53,296 bases of DNA from an uncultured Prevotellaceae bacterium (lineage in GTDB: Bacteria > Bacteroidota > Bacteroidia > Bacteroidales > Bacteroidaceae), in the NCBI GenBank assembly GCA_937891085.1, contig CALAEY010000085.1:1-53296 (forward strand), written 5' to 3'. A model generated the notes under the pieces. The model made no database searches, was not told the origin of the DNA, and saw only the letters and a program-made list of their open reading frames with translations. Position 1 is the first letter of the stretch. Every line of letters begins with the position of its first letter. The position numbers and the translations under genes are program-made. This document shows, one piece after another, positions 14,880-22,542 of the stretch.

Positions 14880-15887
14880 TTAAAGCGCGTTTTCCTTAAT
14901 CAAATATTCGGCTATCTGCACGGCATTCAGCGCTGCACCCTTACGGATCTGATCGCCAACCTGCCACCATGTGAGGCCCTTCTCATTAGCGAGGTCCTTA
15001 CGGATACGACCTATATACACAGGATCCTTGCCTGCCAGGAACAGCGGCATCGGATAGATCTTGTTGGCAGGATCATCCATCACCTCCACACCTTCTGCCT
15101 TTTCGAAGGCTGCCTTAGCTTCTGCCACGCTGATAGGCTTCTGCGTCTCTATCCAGATAGCTTCAGAATGACTGCGCAGAGATGGCACACGTACGCAGGT
15201 AGCGCTCACTTGCACGTCGCTGTGCATGATCTTGCGCGTCTCGTTGAACATCTTCATCTCCTCTTTGGTATAGTCGTTCTCCATGAACACATCCACCTGA
15301 GGAATCAGGTTGTATGCCAACTGGTACTGGAACTTGCTCACCGTGACAGGCTCGCCTGCCAATACCTGTCGATACTGCTCCTCAAGCTCTTGCATAGCTA
15401 CGGCACCAGCACCGCTGGCAGCCTGATAGGTAGCCACATGCACACGCTTGATGTGAGATAACTCTTCGATGGCCTTAAGGCAAACTACCATCTGGATAGT
15501 GGTACAGTTAGGATTGGCAATGATGCCACGAGGGCGGTCCTTCGCATCGGCAGCATTCACCTCTGGCACTACCAGTGGCACATCGGCATCCATACGGAAG
15601 GCGCTGCTGTTGTCTATCATCACAGCTCCATACTTGGTGATGGTCTCGGCATACTCCTTGGAAGTGCCAGCACCTGCTGACGCAAACACGATGTCGATAT
15701 CCTTGAAATCATCGTTGTGCTGCAACAGTTTCACCTCTATCTCCTTGCCCTTGAATGGATACTTTCGGCCTGCACTGCGCGGAGAACCAAACAAAACCAA
15801 CTCATCCATTGGGAAATCTCTTTCCTCCAGCACCTTCAGGAACTCCTGTCCCACGGCACCACTTGCACCAACGATTGCTACTTTCAT
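14880..15887 (-). CDS. asd: Aspartate-semialdehyde dehydrogenase
   Basis: Reduces aspartyl phosphate to aspartate semialdehyde, the branch point to lysine, diaminopimelate, threonine and methionine. The 335-residue protein begins MKVAIVGASGAVGQEFL (NADP-binding GxxGxxG), has the catalytic cysteine in NPNCTT (Cys128), and RVPSLRSHSEAIWIE near the substrate-binding His. It also shows QAASGAGA, typical of the family. It is a single-gene unit with its own promoter element at 15935-15942 and terminator at 14815-14859. Confidence 0.96.
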   Translation of the reverse strand: MKVAIVGASGAVGQEFLKVLEERDFPMDELVLFGSPRSAGRKYPFKGKEIEVKLLQHNDDFKDIDIVFASAGAGTSKEYAETITKYGAVMIDNSSAFRMDADVPLVVPEVNAADAKDRPRGIIANPNCTTIQMVVCLKAIEELSHIKRVHVATYQAASGAGAVAMQELEEQYRQVLAGEPVTVSKFQYQLAYNLIPQVDVFMENDYTKEEMKMFNETRKIMHSDVQVSATCVRVPSLRSHSEAIWIETQKPISVAEAKAAFEKAEGVEVMDDPANKIYPMPLFLAGKDPVYIGRIRKDLANEKGLTWWQVGDQIRKGAALNAVQIAEYLIKENAL

Positions 15888-15934
15888 AATACTTTGTTAC
15901 CTTTAAAATTAATACTCTATTAACCGTTTCGCTG

Positions 15935-15942
15935 CAAAAATA
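15935..15942 (-). promoter_or_regulatory. -7 element (TATTTTTG) of asd
   Basis: The reverse-strand TATTTTTG fits TAnnTTTG, 48 bases before the asd start. No clear -33 TTTG was found. Confidence 0.5.
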
Positions 15943-16027
15943 CTACATTTTGGAGTATCTTTAGCATGAAATGGAATTTTTTTGTTTATTTTGCAGCCAG
16001 AATAGTTAATAATAGTGTAAATATGCT

Positions 16028-16278
16028 ATGAGTCCTGTCTTTAAAAGAGAGAATGGATATGTGTTCAAGATATTCTCTAACGAGGAGGAAAGAATGCATA
16101 TTCATGTGATACGTGCAAACTGTGAAGCCAAATATTGTTGGAGCCTATTGTGGAATTAGCTGAGAATTATGGATTTGCAGAGCATGAGTTGACTAAATTT
16201 CAAAAAATAGTAGAAAAGAATGGAGACAAATTTAAACAGCAATATCAACAGCACATTGGCAAGCGTGTTGATGATTAA
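16028..16278 (+). pseudogene. DUF4160 protein gene with a one-base frameshift
   Basis: Frame 1 reads MSPVFKRENGYVFKIF, then SNEEERMHIHV (the His-x-His of DUF4160) and CEAKY, and stops soon after. Frame 2 continues the family at once as LEPIVELAENYGFAEHELTKF and ends at 16276-16278. Adding back one G near 16136-16139 (TGTTGG to TGGTTGG) rejoins the frames as AKYWLEPIVELAENYG, so one base appears lost. DUF4160 genes usually sit before a DUF2442 gene, as here, and such pairs have been suggested to act like small regulatory or toxin-antitoxin units; the role is not established. Confidence 0.75.
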
Positions 16279-16503
16279 TGCTCAGGGAATAATGATCTCA
16301 GTAGCAGGAAATGATTATTTCTTGTCTTATAATCGCATACCTTGGATGAAGGACGCTTCAATCAAGACGTATTAAATGTACGAATGAGTGGCCAGAACGC
16401 CATAGAGTGGCCAGATCTTGATGTAGACCTTGAAATAGAAAGCCTTAAGCATCCAGAGCGGTATCCATTGGTTATTAAACGTAATGCGTTGGATTTTGTA
16501 TAG
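16220..16503 (+). pseudogene. DUF2442-like gene with a one-base frameshift
   Basis: From ATG 16220 one frame reads METNLNSNINSTLASV and on to YNRIPWMKDASIK before stopping early. Another frame continues DVLNVRMSGQNAIEWPDLDV and ends at 16501-16503; the IEWPDLD motif is typical of DUF2442. Adding one A at about 16364-16366 restores SIKDVLNV. The gene starts inside the DUF4160 gene, overlapping it by 59 bases, as often seen for this pair. Both members therefore carry an independent one-base deletion and neither should yield a full product. Confidence 0.75.
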
Positions 16504-16514
16504 GAGCGGACATT

Positions 16515-17183
16515 ATGTTCAAAAAGTTATTGACTTTGTTTTATGGCTTATGCCTCTGCCTGTCGCTGTCTGCACAAGGCAACTTTACGATGAAAGGGCA
16601 TCTCACTGACCTGCCCGATGGTAATCTGACTGTCTCCTATCTTGCAGTGCCAGGTTCTGGAGATTATGTTGACGTGCATACCACTGTGGAGAATGGGCAG
16701 TTTGCTTTCTCTGTGAATCTCGACTATGCTGTCAGTGCCCGCATTGGTGAGGATTTCTATTTCACTATGGTGCCTGGAGAGGAAGCATATTTCGAAGGAA
16801 CCACCCAAGATTATACCTCCAGTGGAAGCAAATACTATCAAGATCTGGAAAAGATTAATGAAATGCGAAAGCCTTATCTGCGACAGCAGCAGGAGATTAC
16901 GGAACGCTATGAGGATATGGGTAACGACCGTGAGATTCTGGAGGAGATGCGCAATGAGGAGATGCGTGCGATAAATGAGGAGATAGGTAAAGTCTATTTG
17001 GAGTATATCAAGCAACATGCTGATGAAGATGCATCGGTGGAGTTGGTGATATACCTTAATTTAAAGGATATTCTTGAAGCTGTGGAGCTGCTTTCTCCTT
17101 CTGTGCGTGAAGGGCGTATGAAGTCATTGATTGACAGTGACGTAAATATAGCGCAGATGATATTGAAACGAGGAGGGAACTAA
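16515..17183 (+). CDS. Secreted DUF4369-like protein without thioredoxin domain
   Basis: Encodes 222 residues with a signal peptide (1-20, ending LSAQG). Residues 21-110 (FTMKGHLTDLPDGNLTVSYL, TVENGQFAFSV, FYFTMVPGEEAYFEG) resemble the DUF4369 beta domain that normally precedes a TlpA-like thioredoxin domain in Bacteroidetes. Here the rest is a charged helical region (about 110-190) with no CxxC, so no redox function is expected. It probably works in the periplasm. It lies 5 bases before a LolD-like ATPase gene, so the two are probably cotranscribed. Confidence 0.7.
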   Translation: MFKKLLTLFYGLCLCLSLSAQGNFTMKGHLTDLPDGNLTVSYLAVPGSGDYVDVHTTVENGQFAFSVNLDYAVSARIGEDFYFTMVPGEEAYFEGTTQDYTSSGSKYYQDLEKINEMRKPYLRQQQEITERYEDMGNDREILEEMRNEEMRAINEEIGKVYLEYIKQHADEDASVELVIYLNLKDILEAVELLSPSVREGRMKSLIDSDVNIAQMILKRGGN

Positions 17184-17188
17184 ACATT

Positions 17189-17842
17189 ATGATAAGACTG
17201 GAAGGAATCACGAAGAGTTTTGGCTCATTGCAGGTGCTGAAGGGCATCGATTTGCAGATAGAGAAGGGTGAGGTAGTGAGCATCGTAGGACCTAGTGGTG
17301 CTGGTAAGACCACCTTGCTGCAAATCATGGGTACGCTCGATACACCTGATGCTGGGCATGTCTTGATAGGCGGCACCGATGTGCTGGCCTTGAAGGAGAA
17401 GCAGCTTTCTGCCTTCCGCAATCAGCACATTGGCTTCGTGTTCCAGTTCCACCAGCTTTTGCCAGAATTCACAGCCATAGAGAATGTCATGATTCCTGCT
17501 TTCATCGCAGGACGCAGTCGCACGGATGCCTTCGATGCAGCCAAGGAACTCCTTGCCATGATGGGACTCTCAGACCGTGCGGAGCATAAGCCCAACGAAC
17601 TTTCTGGAGGTGAAAAGCAGCGTGTGGCAGTGGCCCGTGCGCTGATCAATCATCCCGATGTCATCTTGGCCGATGAACCTTCTGGCAGCCTCGATTCCAA
17701 GAACAAAGCCGAGCTTCACCAACTCTTCTTCGACCTCCGCGACCGTCTTGGCCAGACTTTCGTCATCGTCACCCACGATGAGGGCCTCGCGTCACTCACA
17801 GACCGCACCATTCACATGAAAGATGGGGTGATTTTAGGGTAA
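17189..17842 (+). CDS. ABC transporter ATP-binding protein, LolD/MacB-like
   Basis: A 217-residue ATPase with Walker A GPSGAGKTTL, Q-loop FVFQFHQLLPEFTA, signature LSGGEKQRVAVARAL, Walker B VILADEPSGSLD and switch His in VTHDEG. The sequence is of the LolD/MacB type, which works with FtsX/LolCE-like permeases in lipoprotein release or export. No permease gene is adjacent, so the partner must be encoded elsewhere, as is common for lolD in Bacteroidetes. It follows the DUF4369 gene by 5 bases and is convergent with DUF1846, with only 4 bases between their ends. Confidence 0.88.
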   Translation: MIRLEGITKSFGSLQVLKGIDLQIEKGEVVSIVGPSGAGKTTLLQIMGTLDTPDAGHVLIGGTDVLALKEKQLSAFRNQHIGFVFQFHQLLPEFTAIENVMIPAFIAGRSRTDAFDAAKELLAMMGLSDRAEHKPNELSGGEKQRVAVARALINHPDVILADEPSGSLDSKNKAELHQLFFDLRDRLGQTFVIVTHDEGLASLTDRTIHMKDGVILG

Positions 17843-17846
17843 ATAC

Positions 17847-19307
17847 TTATTTCCTTACAGGATCAAAAGTAAGTCCGCAACCCAGCTTCTTGAAAATCTT
17901 GCGATCAACCTCGCTGAGCATCACAGTGGCATGTACCTGGCAGCCATCGAGCAGAGGGAGGGTCTCCAAGGCACGGCGGCAGTTCTCATCGTGCTGACTC
18001 AGCACGGAGAGGGCTACCAACACCTCATCGGTATGCAGGCGAGGGTTGTTGCCATGCAGCAGGCGGGTCTTGGTGTATTGGATAGGCTCTATCATGTTCT
18101 GCGGAATCAGCTTCAGGTCGTGGTCGATGCCAGCCAGATGCTTCATGGCATTGAGCAGCAGGGCAGCACTTGGCCCCAGCAAGGCAGTGGTCTTCGAGGT
18201 GATCATGGTGCCGTCGGCCAGCTCTATGGCAGCAGCAGGTACGCCCGTCTGCTCCTTACGCTCAGCAGCCACGGTGCAGCGACGATCGGCAGTGGTGAGC
18301 TTCATCTGCTTCATTAGCAGCACCAGCTTGTTCACCTCATGCTCGTTGTTTCTACCATCGTACATATTGCACAGAGCCGTGTAGTAGCGTCGTATGATCT
18401 CCTGCTTAGACGCTTCACGGCACACCTCATCGTCACTGATGCAGTAGCCTATCATGTTCACGCCCATGTCGGTAGGCGACTTATAAGGACTCTCCCCATA
18501 GATGCCCTCGAAGATGGCGCTCAGCACAGGGAAGATCTCGATGTCACGGTTGTAGTTTACTGTGGTCTCGCCATAAGCCTCCAGATGGAAGTGGTCTATC
18601 ATGTTCACATCGTCCAGATCGGCCGTGGCAGCCTCGTAAGCCACGTTGATAGGGTGTTTCAGAGGGATGTTCCAGATGGGGAATGTCTCGAACTTGGCAT
18701 AGCCCGCCTTCACGCCTCGAAGGTTCTCGTTGTAGAGCTGACTGAGGCAGGTAGCCATCTTGCCGCTGCCAGGACCAGGAGCCGTCACCACCACCAGCGG
18801 GCGGGTGGTCTCCACATAGTCGTTCTTTCCGAAGCCCTCGTCAGAGTCTATCAGCTCCACATTGGTGGGATAGCCCTCGATGAGGTAGTGGTAATACACC
18901 TTCACGTTGCCCTCGCGCTCCAGCATCTTGCGGAAGGCCACGGCACTCTGCTGACCGTTGAAGTGGGTGATGACCACGCTGCTCACGTAGAATCCGCGGG
19001 CAGTGAACACGTTGCGCAGGCGCAGCACATCCTTGTCATAGGTGATGCCCAGATCGCCGCGTATCTTGTTGCGCTCTATGTCTTCGGCACTGATGACAAT
19101 GACGATCTCAGCATCGTCTTGGAGCTGCATGAGCATGTCGAACTTGCTGTCGGGGTGGAAGCCAGGGAGCACGCGACTGGCATGATAATCATCATAAAGC
19201 TTGCCGCCGAACTCCATGTAAAGTTTGTCACCGAACTGCGCTATGCGTTCCTTGATGTGCTCCGACTGTATGCGGAGGTACTTGTCATTGTCGAATCCTA
19301 ATTTCAT
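17847..19307 (-). CDS. DUF1846 domain protein
   Basis: A 486-residue cytoplasmic protein of the DUF1846 family (PF08903), known from structures but without an assigned reaction. Family features visible: MKLGFDNDKYLRIQSEHI at the start, ERNKIRGDLGITYDKDV, and the glycine-rich TAPGPGSGKMATCLSQLY, which resembles a nucleotide-binding loop. FDNDKYLRIQ suggests the start at 19307 is right. It stands alone with its own promoter (19339-19370). Function is unknown; a nucleotide-binding or transferase role is only a guess from the loop. Confidence 0.9.
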   Translation of the reverse strand: MKLGFDNDKYLRIQSEHIKERIAQFGDKLYMEFGGKLYDDYHASRVLPGFHPDSKFDMLMQLQDDAEIVIVISAEDIERNKIRGDLGITYDKDVLRLRNVFTARGFYVSSVVITHFNGQQSAVAFRKMLEREGNVKVYYHYLIEGYPTNVELIDSDEGFGKNDYVETTRPLVVVTAPGPGSGKMATCLSQLYNENLRGVKAGYAKFETFPIWNIPLKHPINVAYEAATADLDDVNMIDHFHLEAYGETTVNYNRDIEIFPVLSAIFEGIYGESPYKSPTDMGVNMIGYCISDDEVCREASKQEIIRRYYTALCNMYDGRNNEHEVNKLVLLMKQMKLTTADRRCTVAAERKEQTGVPAAAIELADGTMITSKTTALLGPSAALLLNAMKHLAGIDHDLKLIPQNMIEPIQYTKTRLLHGNNPRLHTDEVLVALSVLSQHDENCRRALETLPLLDGCQVHATVMLSEVDRKIFKKLGCGLTFDPVRK

Positions 19308-19338
19308 AACTGTGGTCTTCTACTTAAAAACTAAGCAA

Positions 19339-19370
19339 CAAAGGTACGGATTAGATTTGAAATTATCAAG
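19339..19370 (-). promoter_or_regulatory. Promoter of the DUF1846 gene
   Basis: Reverse-strand TTG (19369-19367), 20 bases, then TACCTTTG (19346-19339). It lies 31 bases before the start codon. Confidence 0.6.
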
Positions 19371-19406
19371 TCTAATTATTCATTTTGAATTATACAAATC
19401 GTATAA

Positions 19407-19831
19407 TTATTTTAGTTCGTATTTCAGCAGCACAGGGTCTTCACCTTTCGCTGTATAAGTGGCGTAGATGCAGTTTCGCTGTTCATCCACAGCGAAGCGG
19501 TTGATTACCTCCTGCAAGTGATAGGCTTTCTGGTAGTTGCCCTCCCAATCGAACTGCAAAATATAGCAAGTGTTGTTTGGATTGTCTTTGTCAAGTTCGG
19601 GGAAGCCGTAGTATAGGGCATACAGATGCTGCTCTGTAGCGTAGAGGTCTTGGTAGGAGGCAATGGTTTTTGTAGAATGCTTAGGACCTAAAACTCGTCC
19701 AGAAGAGCCACTATTAAAAGGGTCATCTGAAACTATGGTGAAAGTATCATAGCTGAAGTAGGCCATAAGTTGTTCCATCTCGTTCCTACAAGCATGCATA
19801 GCAGTGTGGATATGGCAGATAGATACTTCAT
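19407..19831 (-). pseudogene. BF3164-like (TolB-like propeller) lipoprotein gene, internally deleted
   Basis: The C-terminal frame (ORF to 19407, about 120 residues) reads SYQDLYATEQHLYALYYGFP, then CYILQFDWEGNYQKAYHL and FAVDEQRNCIYATY, resembling the last blades of BF3164-like propeller proteins of Bacteroidetes. From ATG 19831 another frame reads MKYLSAISTLLCMLVGTRWN, a good signal peptide, but it is out of phase with the C-terminal part. Such proteins usually have over 300 residues, so roughly the first two thirds have been lost, leaving the signal and the tail. No working product is expected unless translation starts at the internal ATG 19799, which would give a protein without signal. 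Confidence 0.6.
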
Positions 19832-19903
19832 TCGTATTTTTGTTTCATGCAGCGAAGATACAAAAAAGAGGGATAATTTACCAAAAGTCAGGGCACTTTT
19901 GAG

Positions 19904-20689
19904 CTATTCGAAGCTAAGGTAGTGGGAAAGGCGCTCTAAGTCTTCCTCTGTAAACTCGTCGTAAAGGGTGAAAACGCGGAGGTTTGGCACGGAACCATGA
20001 CGTTGGCGGTATTCCACTATGGCGCGGGCTTGGTAGAAATTGAGGTAAGGATGGTTGCGCAGACGCTCCACACTGCTGCGATTTACAGGGATGCGGGTGA
20101 TGTCCTCCTCGTGTACCTCAAACCAAGGGAGCAGTTGCTGGTAGTCGAGATTGATTTCGCCTAACTGACTGACGGCATAGTAGCCACCTAACTGGCGACG
20201 ATAGCTGATGATCATGCCTGCAATGCCACTACCGATGCCTGGAATCTGCATCAGCGTGAGGCTGTCGACACGATTTAGGTCGAAAACCACGATTTCATCG
20301 AGTTTCTGCGGGTATTGGCGTGTGGTATCTGGGAGATAGTGCTGAGGGGGCTCTTTTAAAACACTGTCGGAAGCCCCAGAGCGCTGGCGATAGTTCTCCG
20401 AACGTCGGGGATAGTCGGATCTATTGGCATAGTAAGTGCGAGGCTCATAGTTGCGCTCATACGTACGAGGCTGACGACGCAGGCTATCCACCTCCCTGAC
20501 GGAAGCCATGAAGGCTTTGTACTCTTCTTGCTGCAGTCGCTCTGCTTCTGCATCGACAGGAGGGGCGGAAGTGCCGAAAGGGCCGAGGATAACCAAAACG
20601 ATTGCTACCAGAATAAGGCCAAGCAGCAACACAATGCCTCGTTTCTCCGAAGGGGAGAAATAGCGGAATTCATCAAACCAATGTGCCAT
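19904..20689 (-). CDS. Helix-hairpin-helix protein with N-terminal membrane anchor
   Basis: Encodes 261 residues. One membrane helix (about 17-38, GIVLLLGLILVAIVLVIL) anchors a charged Arg/Tyr-rich linker (residues 45-115). The C-terminal half has two ComEA-like helix-hairpin-helix units: LMQIPGIGSGIAGMIISYRR near 150-170 and YLNFYQARAIVEYRQRHG near 215-235. These motifs usually bind DNA without sequence preference; in Bacteroidetes such proteins are common and their role in DNA uptake is not proven. The gene follows the NSS transporter by 3 bases and is probably cotranscribed. Confidence 0.85.
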   Translation of the reverse strand: MAHWFDEFRYFSPSEKRGIVLLLGLILVAIVLVILGPFGTSAPPVDAEAERLQQEEYKAFMASVREVDSLRRQPRTYERNYEPRTYYANRSDYPRRSENYRQRSGASDSVLKEPPQHYLPDTTRQYPQKLDEIVVFDLNRVDSLTLMQIPGIGSGIAGMIISYRRQLGGYYAVSQLGEINLDYQQLLPWFEVHEEDITRIPVNRSSVERLRNHPYLNFYQARAIVEYRQRHGSVPNLRVFTLYDEFTEEDLERLSHYLSFE

Positions 20690-20692
20690 GCG

Positions 20693-22063
20693 TCAGGAGA
20701 GGAAGCCAAGCTCGTTGAGGAACACCATAGCGATGCCTGCAGGTGCCACATAGCGCAGGATGATGATGATGGCGCGATAGATGTAGGGGTGCAACGTGCG
20801 GCAAGGGCTCAGCTCTGAACGCAGCACGCGATGGTCGAGGAACCACCCCGTGAAGATGGCGATGAAGAAGCCACCGATAGGCAGCATGATCTTCGCCGTC
20901 ACGAAGTCGAACATATCGAAGAGGTTCTTGCCAAAGAGCGTGTAGTCCTTGAACGGTCCGAAAGACAACGCGCAGAGCACACCAATAAAGCCACAGACGA
21001 TGGTCACTATCCAAGCCGCCTTCTTGCGGGTGAGGTTGAACTCCTCATGCAGATAGAGCGTCACCACCTCGTGCATGGAGATGGTAGAGGTAAGGGCCGC
21101 CAACGACAGCAGCACGTAGAACATCAGGCTCAGTATGGTGGCTAAAAGTGGGATATTGCCAAAGGCATTGGTAAACACATTGGGCAGGGTGATGAAGATG
21201 AGGCTGGGACCTGCATCGGGCTGAATGCCCACTGCAAAGGCAGCGGGGAAGATGATGAAGCCTGCCAAGATGGCTACCAAAGAATCTATGCTGGCGATGG
21301 AGAGGGCCGTGTTGGGCAACTTCGTATCTGCCCTGAAGTAAGAGGCGTAGGTGCAGAGGCAACCCATGCCAAGGCTCAGCGAATAGAATGTCTGTCCTAA
21401 AGCGCTGAGGAATACATCGGCATTCACCTTGCTGAAATCGGGCTTCAAGAGGAAGTCGATACCTGCAGAGGCTCCAGGCAGCATGATGGAGCAAACCGCC
21501 AAGAACAGCAGCAGGATGAAGAGCACAGGCATAAGGATCTTAGCCGAGCGCTCGATGCCTTTCTGCACACCCTTGGTAATGATGAAGTGGGTAGCCAGCA
21601 TGAAGATGATCATCCAGAGGGCTGGACGCCACGGATGGCTCACGAAGCTATTGAACATGCTGACATAATCGTCTGAACTCTTATCGGCAAAGGCATTGGT
21701 GAGCGAATCTGTCACATATTCCAAGCACCAACCAGCCACTACGGTATAGTAGCCTAAGATGCAGAAGCCTGTGAGCACACCCCAACGACCTACCCAACGC
21801 CACTGGGTGCCAGGGGCCAGAATCTGGTAAGCCCTGGCCGTATTGGCACGGGAATGGCGGCCTATGGTGAACTCTGCGATCATCACAGGCAGACCGAAGA
21901 AAAGGATACATGCTATATAGATAAGGATAAAGGCAGCACCACCGCTGTTGCCTGTCTCATAGGGAAAGCGCCAGATATTGCCCAATCCCACAGCAGAACC
22001 AGCAGCAGCCAGAATAGCCCCCACCTTGCTTCCGAAATTTATTCTGTTAGATTCGTTTGCCAT
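20693..22063 (-). CDS. Sodium-dependent transporter, neurotransmitter:sodium symporter family
   Basis: About 456 residues with some 11-12 membrane helices, of the NSS family (LeuT/MhsT relatives) that take up amino acids with sodium. The N-terminal sequence INFGSKVGAILAAAGSAVGLG followed by NIWRFPYETGNSGGAAF is the family signature around the sodium and substrate sites. The start is placed at MANESN (22063); a longer frame begins at 22093, but the promoter element CAAAGATA at 22081-22088 would lie inside it. Substrate cannot be told. The helix-hairpin-helix gene follows directly. Confidence 0.9.
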   Translation of the reverse strand: MANESNRINFGSKVGAILAAAGSAVGLGNIWRFPYETGNSGGAAFILIYIACILFFGLPVMIAEFTIGRHSRANTARAYQILAPGTQWRWVGRWGVLTGFCILGYYTVVAGWCLEYVTDSLTNAFADKSSDDYVSMFNSFVSHPWRPALWMIIFMLATHFIITKGVQKGIERSAKILMPVLFILLLFLAVCSIMLPGASAGIDFLLKPDFSKVNADVFLSALGQTFYSLSLGMGCLCTYASYFRADTKLPNTALSIASIDSLVAILAGFIIFPAAFAVGIQPDAGPSLIFITLPNVFTNAFGNIPLLATILSLMFYVLLSLAALTSTISMHEVVTLYLHEEFNLTRKKAAWIVTIVCGFIGVLCALSFGPFKDYTLFGKNLFDMFDFVTAKIMLPIGGFFIAIFTGWFLDHRVLRSELSPCRTLHPYIYRAIIIILRYVAPAGIAMVFLNELGFLS

Positions 22064-22080
22064 TTTGTAATAATTTCGCG

Positions 22081-22088
22081 CAAAGATA
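22081..22088 (-). promoter_or_regulatory. -7 element (TATCTTTG) of the NSS transporter gene
   Basis: The reverse-strand TATCTTTG lies 17 bases before the chosen start at 22063 and supports it. It is divergent from the VanZ promoter at 22110-22117. Confidence 0.5.
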
Positions 22089-22109
22089 GGCATAATAAAT
22101 GAATTTTTC

Positions 22110-22117
22110 TATATTTG
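22110..22117 (+). promoter_or_regulatory. -7 element (TATATTTG) of the VanZ-family gene
   Basis: TATATTTG followed by GCATCC, 20 bases before the ATG at 22138. No clear -33 box. Confidence 0.5.
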
Positions 22118-22137
22118 CATCCGTAAAATCTTAGCTT

Positions 22138-22542
22138 ATGAAATGGATTCTGAAAAATTACCCCCTGTCTGTAGGACTGATCTTGGTTATCACCTATCTG
22201 TCGTTCTTCACGCCTCCGAAGACACAGCTGGATGAAATCTCCAATTTTGACAAGTTCGTGCACTTCTGCATGTACTTCACCCTCTCATCGGTGATTTGGA
22301 TAGAATTCTTCAGGGCCTATAGAAAAGAGAAAGCCCCCAGGGCGCATGGCTTTGCGGGGGCTTTGGTGTTTCCGATAGTCTATAGCGGCGTGGTGGAACT
22401 GCTGCAAGCGTATGCCACCACAACAAGAAGCGGCGATTGGGCCGACTTCATTTTCAACACGTTGGGGGCCTTAGTGGGTACGGCGGTGTGCTATCTCTGG
22501 GTGCGCCGCAGGTTCTTTACAGATACTCCACCACAGAGCTGA
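22138..22542 (+). CDS. VanZ-family membrane protein
   Basis: Encodes 134 residues with about four membrane helices (near 8-22, 40-58, 72-90, 104-121). The motifs FDKFVHFCMYFTLSSVIW, YSGVVELLQAY and GDWADFIFNTLGALVGTA are typical of the VanZ-like family, named after a teicoplanin-resistance accessory protein; most members have no known role, and resistance should not be assumed. Its 3' end overlaps the convergent murF by 26 bases. Confidence 0.85.
   Translation: MKWILKNYPLSVGLILVITYLSFFTPPKTQLDEISNFDKFVHFCMYFTLSSVIWIEFFRAYRKEKAPRAHGFAGALVFPIVYSGVVELLQAYATTTRSGDWADFIFNTLGALVGTAVCYLWVRRRFFTDTPPQS

Noticed and set aside
18339..19301. Long forward frame (320 residues) opposite DUF1846
   Set aside because: It mirrors the codon pattern of a well-recognised family on the other strand and has no family features or promoter.
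22138..22542. VanZ-like protein as a glycopeptide resistance gene
   Set aside because: No other van genes are near, and the family is widespread with unknown roles.
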